Below are positions 45,401 to 54,192 of a stretch of DNA of 64,000 bases, piece by piece. The stretch lies in the NCBI RefSeq assembly GCF_002796605.1, contig NZ_CP024923.1:124001-188000 (forward strand), given 5' to 3'. Source of the stretch: Sphingomonas psychrotolerans (GTDB taxonomy: Bacteria > Pseudomonadota > Alphaproteobacteria > Sphingomonadales > Sphingomonadaceae). Each line of letters begins with the position of its first letter. The stretch's first letter is position 1. Position numbers and translations under genes: made by a program. The notes beneath the pieces are model-generated. The model was not told the origin of the DNA. It saw nothing but the letters and a program-made list of their open reading frames with translations, and ran no database searches.

Positions 45401-45781
45401 CTAGTGCCGGTGGTGGGGCTTCAGCTTGTAGCGGCCGCCGGCATAATGCTCGAACAGGCCGCTGATCGCGGGGTGGTCGACCGGCTCGTCGGTGTCGTCG
45501 ACGACGAGGTTCTGCTGGCTGACATAAGCGATGTAGCTCGAGTCCGAATTTTCGGCGAGCAGGTGGTAGAAGGGCTGGTCCTTGCGCGGACGGGCATTCT
45601 CCGGGATCGCGTCATACCATTCGTCGGAATTGGCGAAGACCGGATCGACGTCGAAGACCACCCCGCGGAAATCGAACAGCCGGTGCCGCACGATATCGCC
45701 GATCGCGAAACGCGCGGAAGAGACCGGCGGCATCGGGACGGCGGCTTCGAGGGGAAGGCTGGATACTGGCTGACGCGGCAT
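45401..45781 (-). CDS. hspQ: Heat shock protein HspQ (YccV-like)
   Basis: 126 residues. The HspQ core runs FAIGDIVRHRLFDFRGVVFD, VDPVFANSDEWYDAIPENAR and QPFYHLLAENSDSSYIAYVS. It is extended by about 25 variable N-terminal residues. HspQ binds hemimethylated DNA in vitro and regulates Lon proteolysis; in this group the role is untested. It is convergent with the TonB receptor gene and ends 33 bases from the last hairpin. Confidence 0.93.
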   Translation of the reverse strand: MPRQPVSSLPLEAAVPMPPVSSARFAIGDIVRHRLFDFRGVVFDVDPVFANSDEWYDAIPENARPRKDQPFYHLLAENSDSSYIAYVSQQNLVVDDTDEPVDHPAISGLFEHYAGGRYKLKPHHRH

Positions 45782-45915
45782 GCCAATAATTTAATGCTTA
45801 TGCAGCGCGGTACAAGCACCGCGCTTGCGGGGCTCGATTCATTGCGCTAATGGCCCGCCCTCATCGACCGGTGGCGCTCGTCGGAAACCCCGACAAACGA
45901 CATCAAAGACCTCGC

Positions 45916-46011
<96 letters not shown>

Positions 46012-46588
46012 CATTCTATCCGACTGATATCGAAGGAAACTTCTCAGTGGGGGGATTTCGGTCCCACTGACGGTCCCATTTCCATTCCACGATTTGGTGG
46101 AATGTCTTCGGACTTTCTTGGCCGCGATCTCGGTCACGGATGGCCAACGCACCTTGGAGCCTCGCAAACTCCCCTGTGGCCTGGAGACAGAAGGCCGTCA
46201 GTCCGCTAACGCGCACTTGGGGTCGTTGCAGGGCGGAACAGCTGCTCTTAAAAGCGGTCATCAATATACCGGTTAGACTGTCCAGCCGGTCAGCGTGAGC
46301 AGAGCAAGGCCCATGCGACGAACGTCGCCAGCTTGCGGGCTCCAGTCTTTTGCGAACTGGTAGCCACGCCGGTCGACGACTTCGACAGGTCGGACGTCTC
46401 CCACCCTTCTGCCGGTTCCGGGCACTGCACGATCTGGACCTGAGGACGAGCCATCGTTCTTATTGGCCTCACTGACAGTCCGGTCAGCACCGCCAGAGTC
46501 AGTTAAGGTATTGGCGTTAGCGAGGGCAATCCGGTGTCAAGCAACCAACTCATAGCCAGCCCGCAGTGCAAGCGCCGCAGGATCAAGT
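46012..46588. other. Island DNA without a supported gene
   Basis: 577 bases. It contains a perfect inverted repeat CATTCCAC-6 bases-GTGGAATG at 46083-46104, close to the att site, which might be an integrase arm site. Short open frames on both strands (for example 46290-46451 minus) give no recognisable product and lack good ribosome sites. Confidence 0.5.
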
Positions 46589-46640
46589 GTATCCACACCA
46601 GCTACGTTCGATAGGTATCCACACCAGCTACGTTCGATAG
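46589..46640. repeat. Perfect 26-bp tandem duplication
   Basis: The 26 bases at 46589-46614 are repeated without change at 46615-46640. The second copy covers the stop codon and last four codons of the 85-residue gene, so the event rebuilt the end of that gene's 3' flank. The identity points to a recent slip. Confidence 0.9.
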
Positions 46641-46885
46641 TATGCAAATGCCTTTTGATAGTCTCCTTCCGGAACGCCATCAAAAGGCTCCACGCTATCC
46701 ACCCTGAACTCAGCCCTACCTATGTCTTGTTCTGAGAAATTCTTGACCAACATTAATGACATAACTGCCAAAATTGCTTTACGCTCTGCATCCTTTTCAT
46801 TTGGCACATCGACAAATTGGGCGTTAATAAACCCCTCGCTGTCGTCGATCTTGAGTGAACAATCTATGATGACCCTGAATAGCAC
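46628..46885 (-). CDS. Small acidic protein, possible immunity protein
   Basis: 85 residues, acidic, with a mixed alpha/beta pattern: MLFRVIIDCSLKIDDSEGFI, NEKDAERKAILAVMSLMLV, then FRVDSVEPFDGVPEGDYQKA. No family is recognised with confidence. It begins 12 bases after the 157-residue gene on the same strand. Size, acidity and position are what one expects of an immunity partner for a small toxin, but that is inference. Its codons are A/T-richer than the rest of the window. Confidence 0.65.
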   Translation of the reverse strand: MLFRVIIDCSLKIDDSEGFINAQFVDVPNEKDAERKAILAVMSLMLVKNFSEQDIGRAEFRVDSVEPFDGVPEGDYQKAFAYYRT

Positions 46886-46897
46886 CGAAATCCTCTC

Positions 46898-47371
46898 TTA
46901 ATGGGCGCCGCTTCGTCTACGCTTGCGGGCTTCCTCGCGAGCCTCTTGCTCCGCTTCGAGCCGAGTAGCCGCCCGCTCCTCCCGAGACCGTTCCCTTCCC
47001 GAACCATCGCAACGATATAGCTCTTGGCACACGCTAAGCCCACCATGGTTGAAGGGGTCGGCCGCATCCAGAACCTCACCCACCTTGTCCAAAACATATA
47101 TTCCTCCGGCGATCAGAGGGGACAGATCCCAGAAGGAATGAGAACCATTTTGAGGTGCGGAATGCGCATGCGGCTTTCCCCGCGCGCCGGAGCCATCTGT
47201 TAGGTCGTGTCCCTTTTTGTCGATCGGCACGCGCTTGGTTCCGGAGGCAGCCCGTTGGGCCGCAATAGATGCTTGCCTGGTTGTAACTTGCACATCTTCT
47301 CCGCGTCTGAGCGCGCGCACGGCTTCTTTCTTGTCCTGGATTGGCGCGACCTTCTTCAGGCCACCGCTCAC
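46898..47371 (-). CDS. Possible toxin-like protein with a KPHxH motif
   Basis: 157 residues, basic at both ends. The first part (KKEAVRALRRGEDVQVTTRQ, then IAAQRAASGTKRVPIDKKGH) leads to GKPHAHSAPQNGSHSFW, a His-rich pattern that resembles small polymorphic-toxin C-terminal domains with a KPHxH and HxFW/Y core. A hydrophobic turn (LSPLIAGGIYVLDKVGEVLD) and a coiled, Arg/Glu-rich tail follow. The start is only 35 bases from the right att repeat, so it could be the 3' part of a larger gene cut by the island. The toxin reading is tentative. Confidence 0.55.
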   Translation of the reverse strand: MSGGLKKVAPIQDKKEAVRALRRGEDVQVTTRQASIAAQRAASGTKRVPIDKKGHDLTDGSGARGKPHAHSAPQNGSHSFWDLSPLIAGGIYVLDKVGEVLDAADPFNHGGLSVCQELYRCDGSGRERSREERAATRLEAEQEAREEARKRRRSGAH

Positions 47372-47405
47372 ACGCTTTACTATCCAGCCCCAGATGCTCT
47401 GTGTT

Positions 47406-47426
47406 CCACCCTCTCCGCCACTTCCT
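47406..47426 (+). repeat. Right attachment repeat
   Basis: Exact copy of 45991-46011, including a bare tRNA 3' end with CCA but no cloverleaf before it. The 275 bases from here to the next gene hold no supported gene. Confidence 0.85.
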
Positions 47427-47701
47427 TCTCCTGACGGTCCTATCTACCTTCACCGATTGCAATAGTGTCCAAGGTGACGGCTTTCCGCGACCTCCCGGCG
47501 ATCGGAAGGCCAGGGCGCTTCGGAGCTCCCGCAAATCTGTCCGCCGTCTCAAAGCAGGCAATTGGCAGTCCGGTCGAGGCCTGACCGTCCCTCGCGGAAG
47601 ATCGTTAGACACAGGCGTCGGGTCCGGCGGGGTTCGGCGCCCATATCCGCGACGCTCCATGGGCAGATCGCGAAGTTGCGCGCCGCATGCTAGGAGAGCC
47701 C

Positions 47702-48535
47702 ATGCATGAACCCGGCTCTTCCCTGCGTCCTGGTGTGACGTCTCTGCCCGACGCGATCGCAACAGTCCTGCGTGAGGCTGCGGCGATTGCAGTGATGCCT
47801 CGGTACCGGCGGCTGGCGGTGGGGGAAGTCGAGGAGAAATCCCCTGGCGACCTCGTGACGATTGCCGATCAGGAAGCCGAACGGATTATCGCGCAGGGTC
47901 TGAAAGCGATACGTCCGGCTGCACGCTTCATCGGCGAGGAGGCATGCAGCCGCGATCCTTCCTTACTGGACAATCTCGCGAGCGGATCGGCATGGATCGT
48001 CGACCCGATCGACGGGACCGGCAATTATGCGGCGGGCCGCCCGCCGTTCGCCTTGATGGCCGCCTTGATCGAGGACGGTGAGACTGTGGCTTCGTGCATC
48101 CTCGATCCGATCGAAGACCGGCTCGCTGCGGCAGAACGCAATTGCGGCGCTTGGCTGGATGGCGCGCGCATCGCGCCGGCAAGCGCCTCGCCCGAATTGC
48201 GTGCGATGACCGGGATCGTCAGCGACTTTTCACGCCCGCCGGCAATGGTGTCGCGCGTTGCGGCGCTCGCGGCGCAAGTTGCCGAAGCCGTGCCGACGCG
48301 TCGCTGCGCCGGGGACGAATATCCGCTGGTCGCGACCGGAGCGCGACACTTCGCGCTCTATTGGCGAACCCTCGTCTGGGATCACGCACCCGGCGTGCTG
48401 TTTCTCCAGGAGGCCGGCGGCGTCGCGGCCCGGCTGGATGGCCGTCCCTATCGCGCCGCCGATGCAACCGAGGCCATCCTGCTCGCGCAGACGCCCGCGA
48501 TCTGGGAACAGGTCGCGGAGGTCCTGCGCGGCTGA
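47702..48535 (+). CDS. Inositol monophosphatase family protein
   Basis: 277 residues from the ATG at 47702, with AGGAG 5 bases upstream; an in-frame ATG at 47687 lacks one. Metal-site motifs are GEEAC (Glu), WIVDPIDGTGNYAAGRPPFA (DPIDGT) and the C-terminal WDHAPGVLFLQEAGG. The family contains inositol-1-phosphatases, 3'(2'),5'-bisphosphate nucleotidases and histidinol phosphatases; this one cannot be assigned more closely. It is convergent with kdsA; only 2 bases separate the stops. Confidence 0.9.
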   Translation: MHEPGSSLRPGVTSLPDAIATVLREAAAIAVMPRYRRLAVGEVEEKSPGDLVTIADQEAERIIAQGLKAIRPAARFIGEEACSRDPSLLDNLASGSAWIVDPIDGTGNYAAGRPPFALMAALIEDGETVASCILDPIEDRLAAAERNCGAWLDGARIAPASASPELRAMTGIVSDFSRPPAMVSRVAALAAQVAEAVPTRRCAGDEYPLVATGARHFALYWRTLVWDHAPGVLFLQEAGGVAARLDGRPYRAADATEAILLAQTPAIWEQVAEVLRG

Positions 48536-48537
48536 GA

Positions 48538-49356
48538 TCAGCTCTTTGCCAGGCGATCGAACGCCTGCAGCCGCGCCAGAAGCGCGGGCATCTCCTTCAA
48601 CGGGATCATGTTAGGCCCATCGCTCGGAGCGACATCGGGATTTTCATGCGTTTCGATGAAGACCGCGGCGACGCCCGCCGCAACGGCGGCCCGCGCCAGC
48701 ACCGGCACGAACTCGCGCTGGCCGCCCGAGGTCTCGCCCTGGCCACCGGGCTGCTGCACCGAATGCGTCGCGTCGAACACCACCGGAAAGCCGGTCTCGG
48801 CCATTATCGGCAGCGAGCGGATGTCGGTGACCAGCGTGTTGTAGCCGAAGCTGGCGCCCCGCTCGCACAGCATCACGCGTTCGTTTCCGCTCGCGACGAG
48901 CTTGGCCACGACATTCTTCATATCCCAGGGTGCGAGGAACTGGCCCTTCTTGACGTTGATCGCGCGGCCGGTCTCGGCGGCGGCGACCAGCAAGTCGGTC
49001 TGGCGGCAGAGGAATGCCGGAATCTGCAGGACGTCGACCACTTCGGCCACCGGGGCACACTGGCTCGCGTCGTGCACGTCGGTGATGACGGGGCATTCGA
49101 AGCGGTCGCGAATTTCGGCGAAGACGTCGAGCGCCTTTGCAAGTCCAATGCCGCGTGCCGAACCGATCGACGTCCGGTTGCCCTTGTCGAACGATGATTT
49201 GTAGATGAGGCCAAGGCCAAGCCCGTTACAGATTTCGGTCAGCGCCGCCGCCATTTCGAGCGCGTGCTCGCGGCTTTCCATTGCACAGGGGCCGGCGATC
49301 AGCACGAAGGGCTTGTCGTTGGCGATCTCGAGTTTTCCGACCTCGACCGTCTTCAT
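48538..49356 (-). CDS. kdsA: 3-deoxy-8-phosphooctulonate synthase (Kdo-8-P synthase)
   Basis: 272 residues from the ATG at 49356 (GAGG 9 bases upstream); an ATG at 49365 that adds MNT is possible. Conserved blocks are [71 protein letters not shown] and [15 protein letters not shown]. It condenses arabinose-5-phosphate and PEP. It is the last gene of an operon with a KdsD-type isomerase and a CMP-sugar synthetase fusion. Many sphingomonads make glycosphingolipids in place of LPS, so the product may go to a capsule. Confidence 0.96.
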   Translation of the reverse strand: MKTVEVGKLEIANDKPFVLIAGPCAMESREHALEMAAALTEICNGLGLGLIYKSSFDKGNRTSIGSARGIGLAKALDVFAEIRDRFECPVITDVHDASQCAPVAEVVDVLQIPAFLCRQTDLLVAAAETGRAINVKKGQFLAPWDMKNVVAKLVASGNERVMLCERGASFGYNTLVTDIRSLPIMAETGFPVVFDATHSVQQPGGQGETSGGQREFVPVLARAAVAAGVAAVFIETHENPDVAPSDGPNMIPLKEMPALLARLQAFDRLAKS

Positions 49357-49367
49357 GGTGTTCATCC

Positions 49368-50678
49368 TCAAAATGCTCCGCACTCGGCCAGAATCTCGCC
49401 GACATCGCGCCCGCGCGCGGCGTACATGCGAATGCGTGCCTCGTTGCCCATCACGTCCCAGGCGGCGGCTTCGACTTCGTTCCACCGCGCACGTGGCACG
49501 ACGATGACGCCGTCCTCGTCGGCGAACACAACGTCGTCGTTGCATACCTCGACGCCGCCCATCTTGATCGGGCGGTTCATCGAGCGCAGCGTGCCCTCAT
49601 ATTTGATGTCGTTGCAGTGCGTGACGCGCGCATAGACCGGAAAGCCGAGCGCGCGCACGTCGGCAGTGTCCCGCGTGGTCCCGTCGACAACCGCGCCGAC
49701 TGCGCCGGAGCGGATCGCCAGATTCGCGTTGAGATCGCCGAAATAGGCACGGTCCGGCACATCGGTGGCGACCATGATGACATCGCCGGGCCGCACGAAC
49801 CGATAGGAATCGAGTGCGCCGTAGATGCCTTTCCAGCCATCCACAGGATCGTCGGCGCCAAGGCCGCCCAGCTCGATCGTCTTGGCCCGGCCCAGCAGCT
49901 TTCCGCCGCTCGTCGGGCGCAAATTGGGCGGCAGGATCGCCGGGATCTTCTTGTCTTTGCAGATGTCGGCTAGCACCGTCGACGACAAATGCGAGATCAT
50001 CGCACGGAAGCGCGTCACTTCCGCGGCCCGCTGCCCGGCGGCGATCGTCTCTGCGATCATCAGGTCCGAACCCCGGTTGATGTCGATCTGCTCGATTGGA
50101 TCGAGCTCGAACAGGAGGGCGCGCGTGCCGAAACGGCGGGTCGGGACGGTGCCGGACGCCGGTTTGCGGACGATGTAGAGGCTCATCGCCTCGATTACCG
50201 TGGCCGGGAGATCGACGCTGTTCGGGATACGGCCGGTGCCATAAGCCGGGGTGTCGCCATCCCAGCAATATTGCTTGGCGCGCGTCACTGCGACCAGGCT
50301 GTCCGCTTCCGGATCGGCAAGCAAGGCCTCGATCGCGCGGGCGATCGTCGCGGCGGACACGAAGGGTGCGGTGCACAGGATCTGGACCCAGATATCCGCA
50401 TCGGGGCGCTGGCTGCACTCCCAGGCAAACATCTCGTGGCCGTCGGTGGCGTTGCTGGCGAGCGCTGCAGGACGGGCCAGCCGGGTTACCGGCAGGTCGG
50501 TCGCCAGGTCGGCGAGCGTATCGGATTCGGTGTCGAGGCAGACCTCGGTGATTGCCGCACAATCCAGCGCCTGTCGCAGCTTGCGCTTGAACAGATAATC
50601 GCCGTCGAGCACGGCGAGATTCTTGTCGGGAACCCGCTCGCTATGGCCTTTGGCGGGTACGAAAGCGACGATCTTCAT
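49368..50678 (-). CDS. Fusion: CMP-sugar synthetase (NeuA-like) plus RraA/aldolase-like domain
   Basis: 436 residues. The N-terminal part (1-225) is a cytidylyltransferase of the acylneuraminate type: [20 protein letters not shown] holds the CTP-binding signature, with [20 protein letters not shown] and [12 protein letters not shown]. The C-terminal part (230-436) resembles RraA and HMG/CHA aldolases: [20 protein letters not shown], then [20 protein letters not shown], with the catalytic Arg-Asp pair. It activates a 2-keto-3-deoxy sugar acid and may also cleave or decarboxylate one. KdsB of normal Kdo synthesis has neither this signature nor the second domain. Confidence 0.88.
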   Translation of the reverse strand: MKIVAFVPAKGHSERVPDKNLAVLDGDYLFKRKLRQALDCAAITEVCLDTESDTLADLATDLPVTRLARPAALASNATDGHEMFAWECSQRPDADIWVQILCTAPFVSAATIARAIEALLADPEADSLVAVTRAKQYCWDGDTPAYGTGRIPNSVDLPATVIEAMSLYIVRKPASGTVPTRRFGTRALLFELDPIEQIDINRGSDLMIAETIAAGQRAAEVTRFRAMISHLSSTVLADICKDKKIPAILPPNLRPTSGGKLLGRAKTIELGGLGADDPVDGWKGIYGALDSYRFVRPGDVIMVATDVPDRAYFGDLNANLAIRSGAVGAVVDGTTRDTADVRALGFPVYARVTHCNDIKYEGTLRSMNRPIKMGGVEVCNDDVVFADEDGVIVVPRARWNEVEAAAWDVMGNEARIRMYAARGRDVGEILAECGAF

Positions 50679-50681
50679 GGT

Positions 50682-51674
50682 TCAGCCTTGCATCAGATCA
50701 TTGGTGTGCAGCATGCCGACGAGCACCCCCCCGGCATCGACGACGGGAAGGACGAGCCATGCCGCCGAGGTCGCACTGCGCATCAGCAGGACGTCACCGA
50801 CATTGGCACCGCTTCCGACAACCTGCGGGCTGGTTTGCATGATCGCTCCGGCGGTCGCCGTCTGAATGTCGCAGCCGGACTGAAAGTGTCGACGCACATC
50901 GCCGTCGACGACCAGACCGACAAGGCGATCGTCACCATCGACGACACCGGCGGCGCCGAGGCGCTTGCTCGACATCACCGCAAGAAGATCGACAAGCGAC
51001 GTGGATCGCTCCACCTTGGGCAAGTCGTCGCCCTGATGCATCAAGGTGGACACGGGGATCATCTGCCGGCCGAGCAGGCCGGCGGGGTGATGTCGCAGGA
51101 AATCTTCGCGAGTGAATCCGCGCATGCGGCTCACCGCCACGGCCAGCGCATCCCCCACGGCGAGATGCAACGTGGTGCTCGACGTCGGCGCCATGCCGAT
51201 ATGGTCGGCCTCACGCTCGACCTCGGCGGGAATGAGATGGTCGACCGCACGGGCGAGCGGCGAGTCCGCGCGGCCGAGAATTCCTACCAACAAGCAGCCG
51301 CGCGCCTTCAGCAGCGGCATGATCCGGATGATTTCCTCGGTCGCGCCGCTGTTCGACAAGATCACCACGACGCTGTGCGATTCTACGGCGCCAAGATCGC
51401 CATGCGCCGCTTCCGCCGCGTTGACGAACAATGCCGCGGTCCCCAAGCTCGAAAACGTCGCTGCGAGCTTGGCGGCGACGTGCCCCGATTTGCCGACCCC
51501 GAGCAGGATGATGGGCCGCGTCTGCCGCGCGATCAGCGCAACTGTCTCGGATATGCCGGGCAAGGGGTGGCGCAGGAAATCCGACAGGGCGTTCCGCTCC
51601 GCGGCGATCACGTCGCGAAACCATGCGGTCGCGAGGTCGGACGAGGCCGGGGAAATTGCGGTCAATGCGTTCAT
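50682..51674 (-). CDS. kdsD: KpsF/GutQ family sugar isomerase (arabinose-5-phosphate isomerase)
   Basis: 330 residues from the ATG at 51674, which makes an ATGA overlap with the upstream gene. The SIS domain (RPIILLGVGKSGHVAAKLAA, VVVILSNSGATEEIIRIMPL, TSSTTLHLAVGDALAVAVSR) is followed by two CBS motifs (LMHQGDDLPKVERSTSLVDL and AIMQTSPQVVGSGANVGDVL). It converts ribulose-5-phosphate to arabinose-5-phosphate, the substrate of KdsA encoded downstream. The gap to the fusion gene is 3 bases. Confidence 0.93.
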   Translation of the reverse strand: MNALTAISPASSDLATAWFRDVIAAERNALSDFLRHPLPGISETVALIARQTRPIILLGVGKSGHVAAKLAATFSSLGTAALFVNAAEAAHGDLGAVESHSVVVILSNSGATEEIIRIMPLLKARGCLLVGILGRADSPLARAVDHLIPAEVEREADHIGMAPTSSTTLHLAVGDALAVAVSRMRGFTREDFLRHHPAGLLGRQMIPVSTLMHQGDDLPKVERSTSLVDLLAVMSSKRLGAAGVVDGDDRLVGLVVDGDVRRHFQSGCDIQTATAGAIMQTSPQVVGSGANVGDVLLMRSATSAAWLVLPVVDAGGVLVGMLHTNDLMQG

Positions 51675-52849
51675 TGGCTGTCCCGTGCCGCCATGGAGGT
51701 GAAGTGTGCGAAGCTGCGTTCCCAACGCGCCGGGTCGACCGGCCGGTCGAGCCGCGCGAGGATGTCCGCCGCTGTCAGCTCCGGATCGTTCGGATCGAGC
51801 ACATTGTTTGCGATGTGGAAGGCAAACCAGGTCCGCGCAGCGTCCTCATCGGGCCGGCGCGCATTCCCCGCGGCGACGGCGGCCAGGAATTCTTGCGTAT
51901 CCGAATAAGCGTGGAGCCATTCGCCGGTCTTGAATTTTGTCCGGCGCAGCATCGGCGTGCCGAAGAAGCCAGCCATCGCATAGACCTTCGAATCGCCGAC
52001 GAGCATGCCGTCCGCATGGCACGCGAGCAGCGCGGTGGTGTTCTCGCCGTCCGGCCCTACGCCCGGGAGCAACCGCATCCGCGAGCCGTGCGACGCGATC
52101 TCGGCCTCGAGCGCGCTATTGTCGACATGCTTCTCGTTCAGCGGATGATTGGTGATCGCAAGAAAGAACGACTCGTCGATGCTTTCGGCGAGTTCCGCAA
52201 TCAGACGGTGGTTCGGCGCCGCGCCCACACGGTGGATGGGGAAGAAGTTTTCCTCATGCTCATACTCGAGCGGGAGCGCGAGAACCGGACGGTCGGAGGG
52301 TAGTTCGGCCCATTTATGGAACGTCTTGCACATCTGTCGCGTCGGTGTCGCAGGCCCCTTTAACGCGCTCCAGACCGGCGCGATCAGGCGGTCGAGCGCA
52401 GCCCGGGCAGCATCGTCGAGCTCGGGCAGCAGCCCGTGATCGAATGGATCTTCCTGCAGGATCACCCAGTCCTGCGGCAAGGGTAGAGGCGCCGCGCCGC
52501 CTTCCATGAGGTGGCGCACGATTCCCGGAAATTCGCGCACCGTCTCATAGTCTGCGGACCGGCAAAGCACATAGTCCGGCGCCAGCGACCTGGCGAAATC
52601 GACGATGCCGGCGCGCTCGGTGGTCGCGGTCCGCATCGACGGGTGGCTGTCGCCGTCGAAGATGTGCCAGTGGACCTGGGGCAAGTGCGTCGCCGCGGCG
52701 AGCTCGCGTGCCCCGATGCCGGTCCCCTTCCAGGGAACCGGAGCAAGGACGTGGGTCTCGTGTTCCGGAGCCAGGCGGCGAATTAGGGGTTCGACGATAT
52801 TATCGAACCACCAGGGGGTGACGACCGGCAGGTAAAAGAGGATCTTCAC
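51671..52849 (-). CDS. Unrecognised GT-B-like protein, first gene of the Kdo-type operon
   Basis: 392 residues, soluble. It starts MKILFYLPVVTPWWFDNIVE like a glycosyltransferase with a GT-B fold, has LALPLEYEHEENFFPIHRVG and SFFLAITNHPLNEKHVDNSA in the middle, and GMLVGDSKVYAMAGFFGTPM near the C-terminus, where capsule glycosyltransferases carry the nucleotide-binding helix. I recognise no named family. Its place at the head of a CMP-Kdo-type operon suggests it may be the transferase using the CMP-sugar made by the next genes. This is inference. Confidence 0.7.
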   Translation of the reverse strand: MKILFYLPVVTPWWFDNIVEPLIRRLAPEHETHVLAPVPWKGTGIGARELAAATHLPQVHWHIFDGDSHPSMRTATTERAGIVDFARSLAPDYVLCRSADYETVREFPGIVRHLMEGGAAPLPLPQDWVILQEDPFDHGLLPELDDAARAALDRLIAPVWSALKGPATPTRQMCKTFHKWAELPSDRPVLALPLEYEHEENFFPIHRVGAAPNHRLIAELAESIDESFFLAITNHPLNEKHVDNSALEAEIASHGSRMRLLPGVGPDGENTTALLACHADGMLVGDSKVYAMAGFFGTPMLRRTKFKTGEWLHAYSDTQEFLAAVAAGNARRPDEDAARTWFAFHIANNVLDPNDPELTAADILARLDRPVDPARWERSFAHFTSMAARDSQ

Positions 52850-53223
52850 GCAGCGTCCCAGCCTGGAATTTGAGCATCTTTGTTGTTCTCGGTGCCCGCT
52901 TGCGCGAACGCGTCCTCTGCAACGCCATCGACCATCCGCAACGATCCGAAGAGCATCGCTACACAGACATTATAGAGCCTGAACTGCTTGCGATGGACGT
53001 CGGTGGGAAAAAATTGCCTAGGGTCAAACCTCGTTTGATCCCCTCGGCAACGGCGGCGGCGAGAGCGATTCCGGCGAGGTAATTGCAGGCGTGGCGACCT
53101 ATCGAGTGGCGATACGCCGCCAGTTCCTGCAGGGTGCCCGAGATCGCCGTCCGATCTGAACCCGTGGTTTTGCCCGGTCTGCGTGCGGGATGCGGCGGGA
53201 AGGAGCAGGACGAGCAGGCAGGC
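52850..53223. other. Intergenic region without a supported gene
   Basis: 374 bases between the Kdo-type operon and the lysR gene, both on the minus strand. It should contain the operon's promoter near 52850-52960. A minus-strand frame runs on in phase from the lysR stop to 52959, with a hydrophobic stretch (YLAGIALAAAVAEGI), but has no start codon and may be a coding relic. Confidence 0.5.
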
Positions 53224-54117
53224 TCAATCGCGATAGCGCAGTATGTCGATGACGGCCGCGAGCGCAGGGGATCGCTGGCGCCTGCTGGGGTAATAAAGAT
53301 GATAGCCCGGAAAGGGCGGGCACCAGTCGCCGAGCACCCGTACGAGGCTTCCGGAGGCTAGGTCTGACAGGACATAATCCTCCATGATATAGGTCAGGCC
53401 GGCGCCCTCGAGAGCCGCGAGGCGCTGCAGTCGCATGTCGTTTACAATGAACCTGGGCTCCACCCGCACATTCACGGAACGACTATCCTTTTCGAGGTCC
53501 CACACGGCTACGCCACCATGCGTCGGGAAACGCAGGCCGATGCAGGCGTGCGCGGACAGGTCGCCGGGCTCGCGAGGCACGTCTTTGCCGGAAAGATAGG
53601 CAGGGGATCCAACCACCGCCATGCGCAGCTCTGGTCCGATCCGCACAGCGAGCATGTCCTGGGCCAGTGTCTCGCCGAGGCGGATGCCTGCATCGAACCC
53701 GTCCGCGGCGATGTCGACAAACCCGTTATTCACACTGATCTCGATCCCGAGGCTGGGATAGAGAGGTAAAAGCCTCGCGAGTTGCGGCGTCAGGATGGTT
53801 TCGGCGGGATGATCACCTGCGGTGATCCGGATGGTGCCAGCTGGCTTGTCACGAAGCTCGCTCAACCCGTCCAGCTCGATCCCGACTTCGTCGAAGTGCG
53901 GTCCCACACGCTCCAGCAAGCGCTGGCCCGCCTGCGTAGGCGATACGCTGCGGCTCGTACGCGTGAGGAGGCGTACGCCCAACCGCTCCTCCAGTTTCCG
54001 GATGGTGTGGCTCAGCGCCGAAGGCGACACGCCTATCTGGGCCGCCGCGCGCGTGAAGCTGCGCTCCCGCGCGACTGCCAGAAACGCCACCAGGTCGGCC
54101 ATTGTTTCACGCCGCAT
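53224..54117 (-). CDS. LysR family transcriptional regulator
   Basis: 297 residues. The N-terminal winged helix is ADLVAFLAVARERSFTRAAA, then QIGVSPSALSHTIRKLEERL. The effector domain begins near residue 90 with TIRITAGDHPAETILTPQLA. It should control the divergent MFS gene 75 bases away, as LysR regulators usually do. The inverted repeat at 54149-54170 is a candidate site. An alternative start five codons later (MADLV) is possible. The inducer is unknown. Confidence 0.93.
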   Translation of the reverse strand: MRRETMADLVAFLAVARERSFTRAAAQIGVSPSALSHTIRKLEERLGVRLLTRTSRSVSPTQAGQRLLERVGPHFDEVGIELDGLSELRDKPAGTIRITAGDHPAETILTPQLARLLPLYPSLGIEISVNNGFVDIAADGFDAGIRLGETLAQDMLAVRIGPELRMAVVGSPAYLSGKDVPREPGDLSAHACIGLRFPTHGGVAVWDLEKDSRSVNVRVEPRFIVNDMRLQRLAALEGAGLTYIMEDYVLSDLASGSLVRVLGDWCPPFPGYHLYYPSRRQRSPALAAVIDILRYRD

Positions 54118-54148
54118 CGTTGAATCCTGCTCAATGCTGCTTGCCGAT

Positions 54149-54170
54149 CTTGCGGTATAATCGAAGCAAG
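54149..54170. promoter_or_regulatory. Inverted repeat in the lysR-MFS promoter region
   Basis: CTTGC-12 bases-GCAAG, with a TATAAT-like element inside it, lies between the two divergent starts. A second GCTTGC half-site is at 54139-54144. Spacing fits a LysR-type binding region. Confidence 0.5.
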
Positions 54171-54192
54171 CTGGCGCGAATAGATAGGCGGC

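Noticed and set aside
46290..46451. 54-codon minus-strand frame in the island
   Set aside because: No usable ribosome site, no family resemblance.
52959..53223. Frame continuing in phase after the lysR stop
   Set aside because: No start codon of its own and no family match; readthrough is not supported. Possibly a relic.
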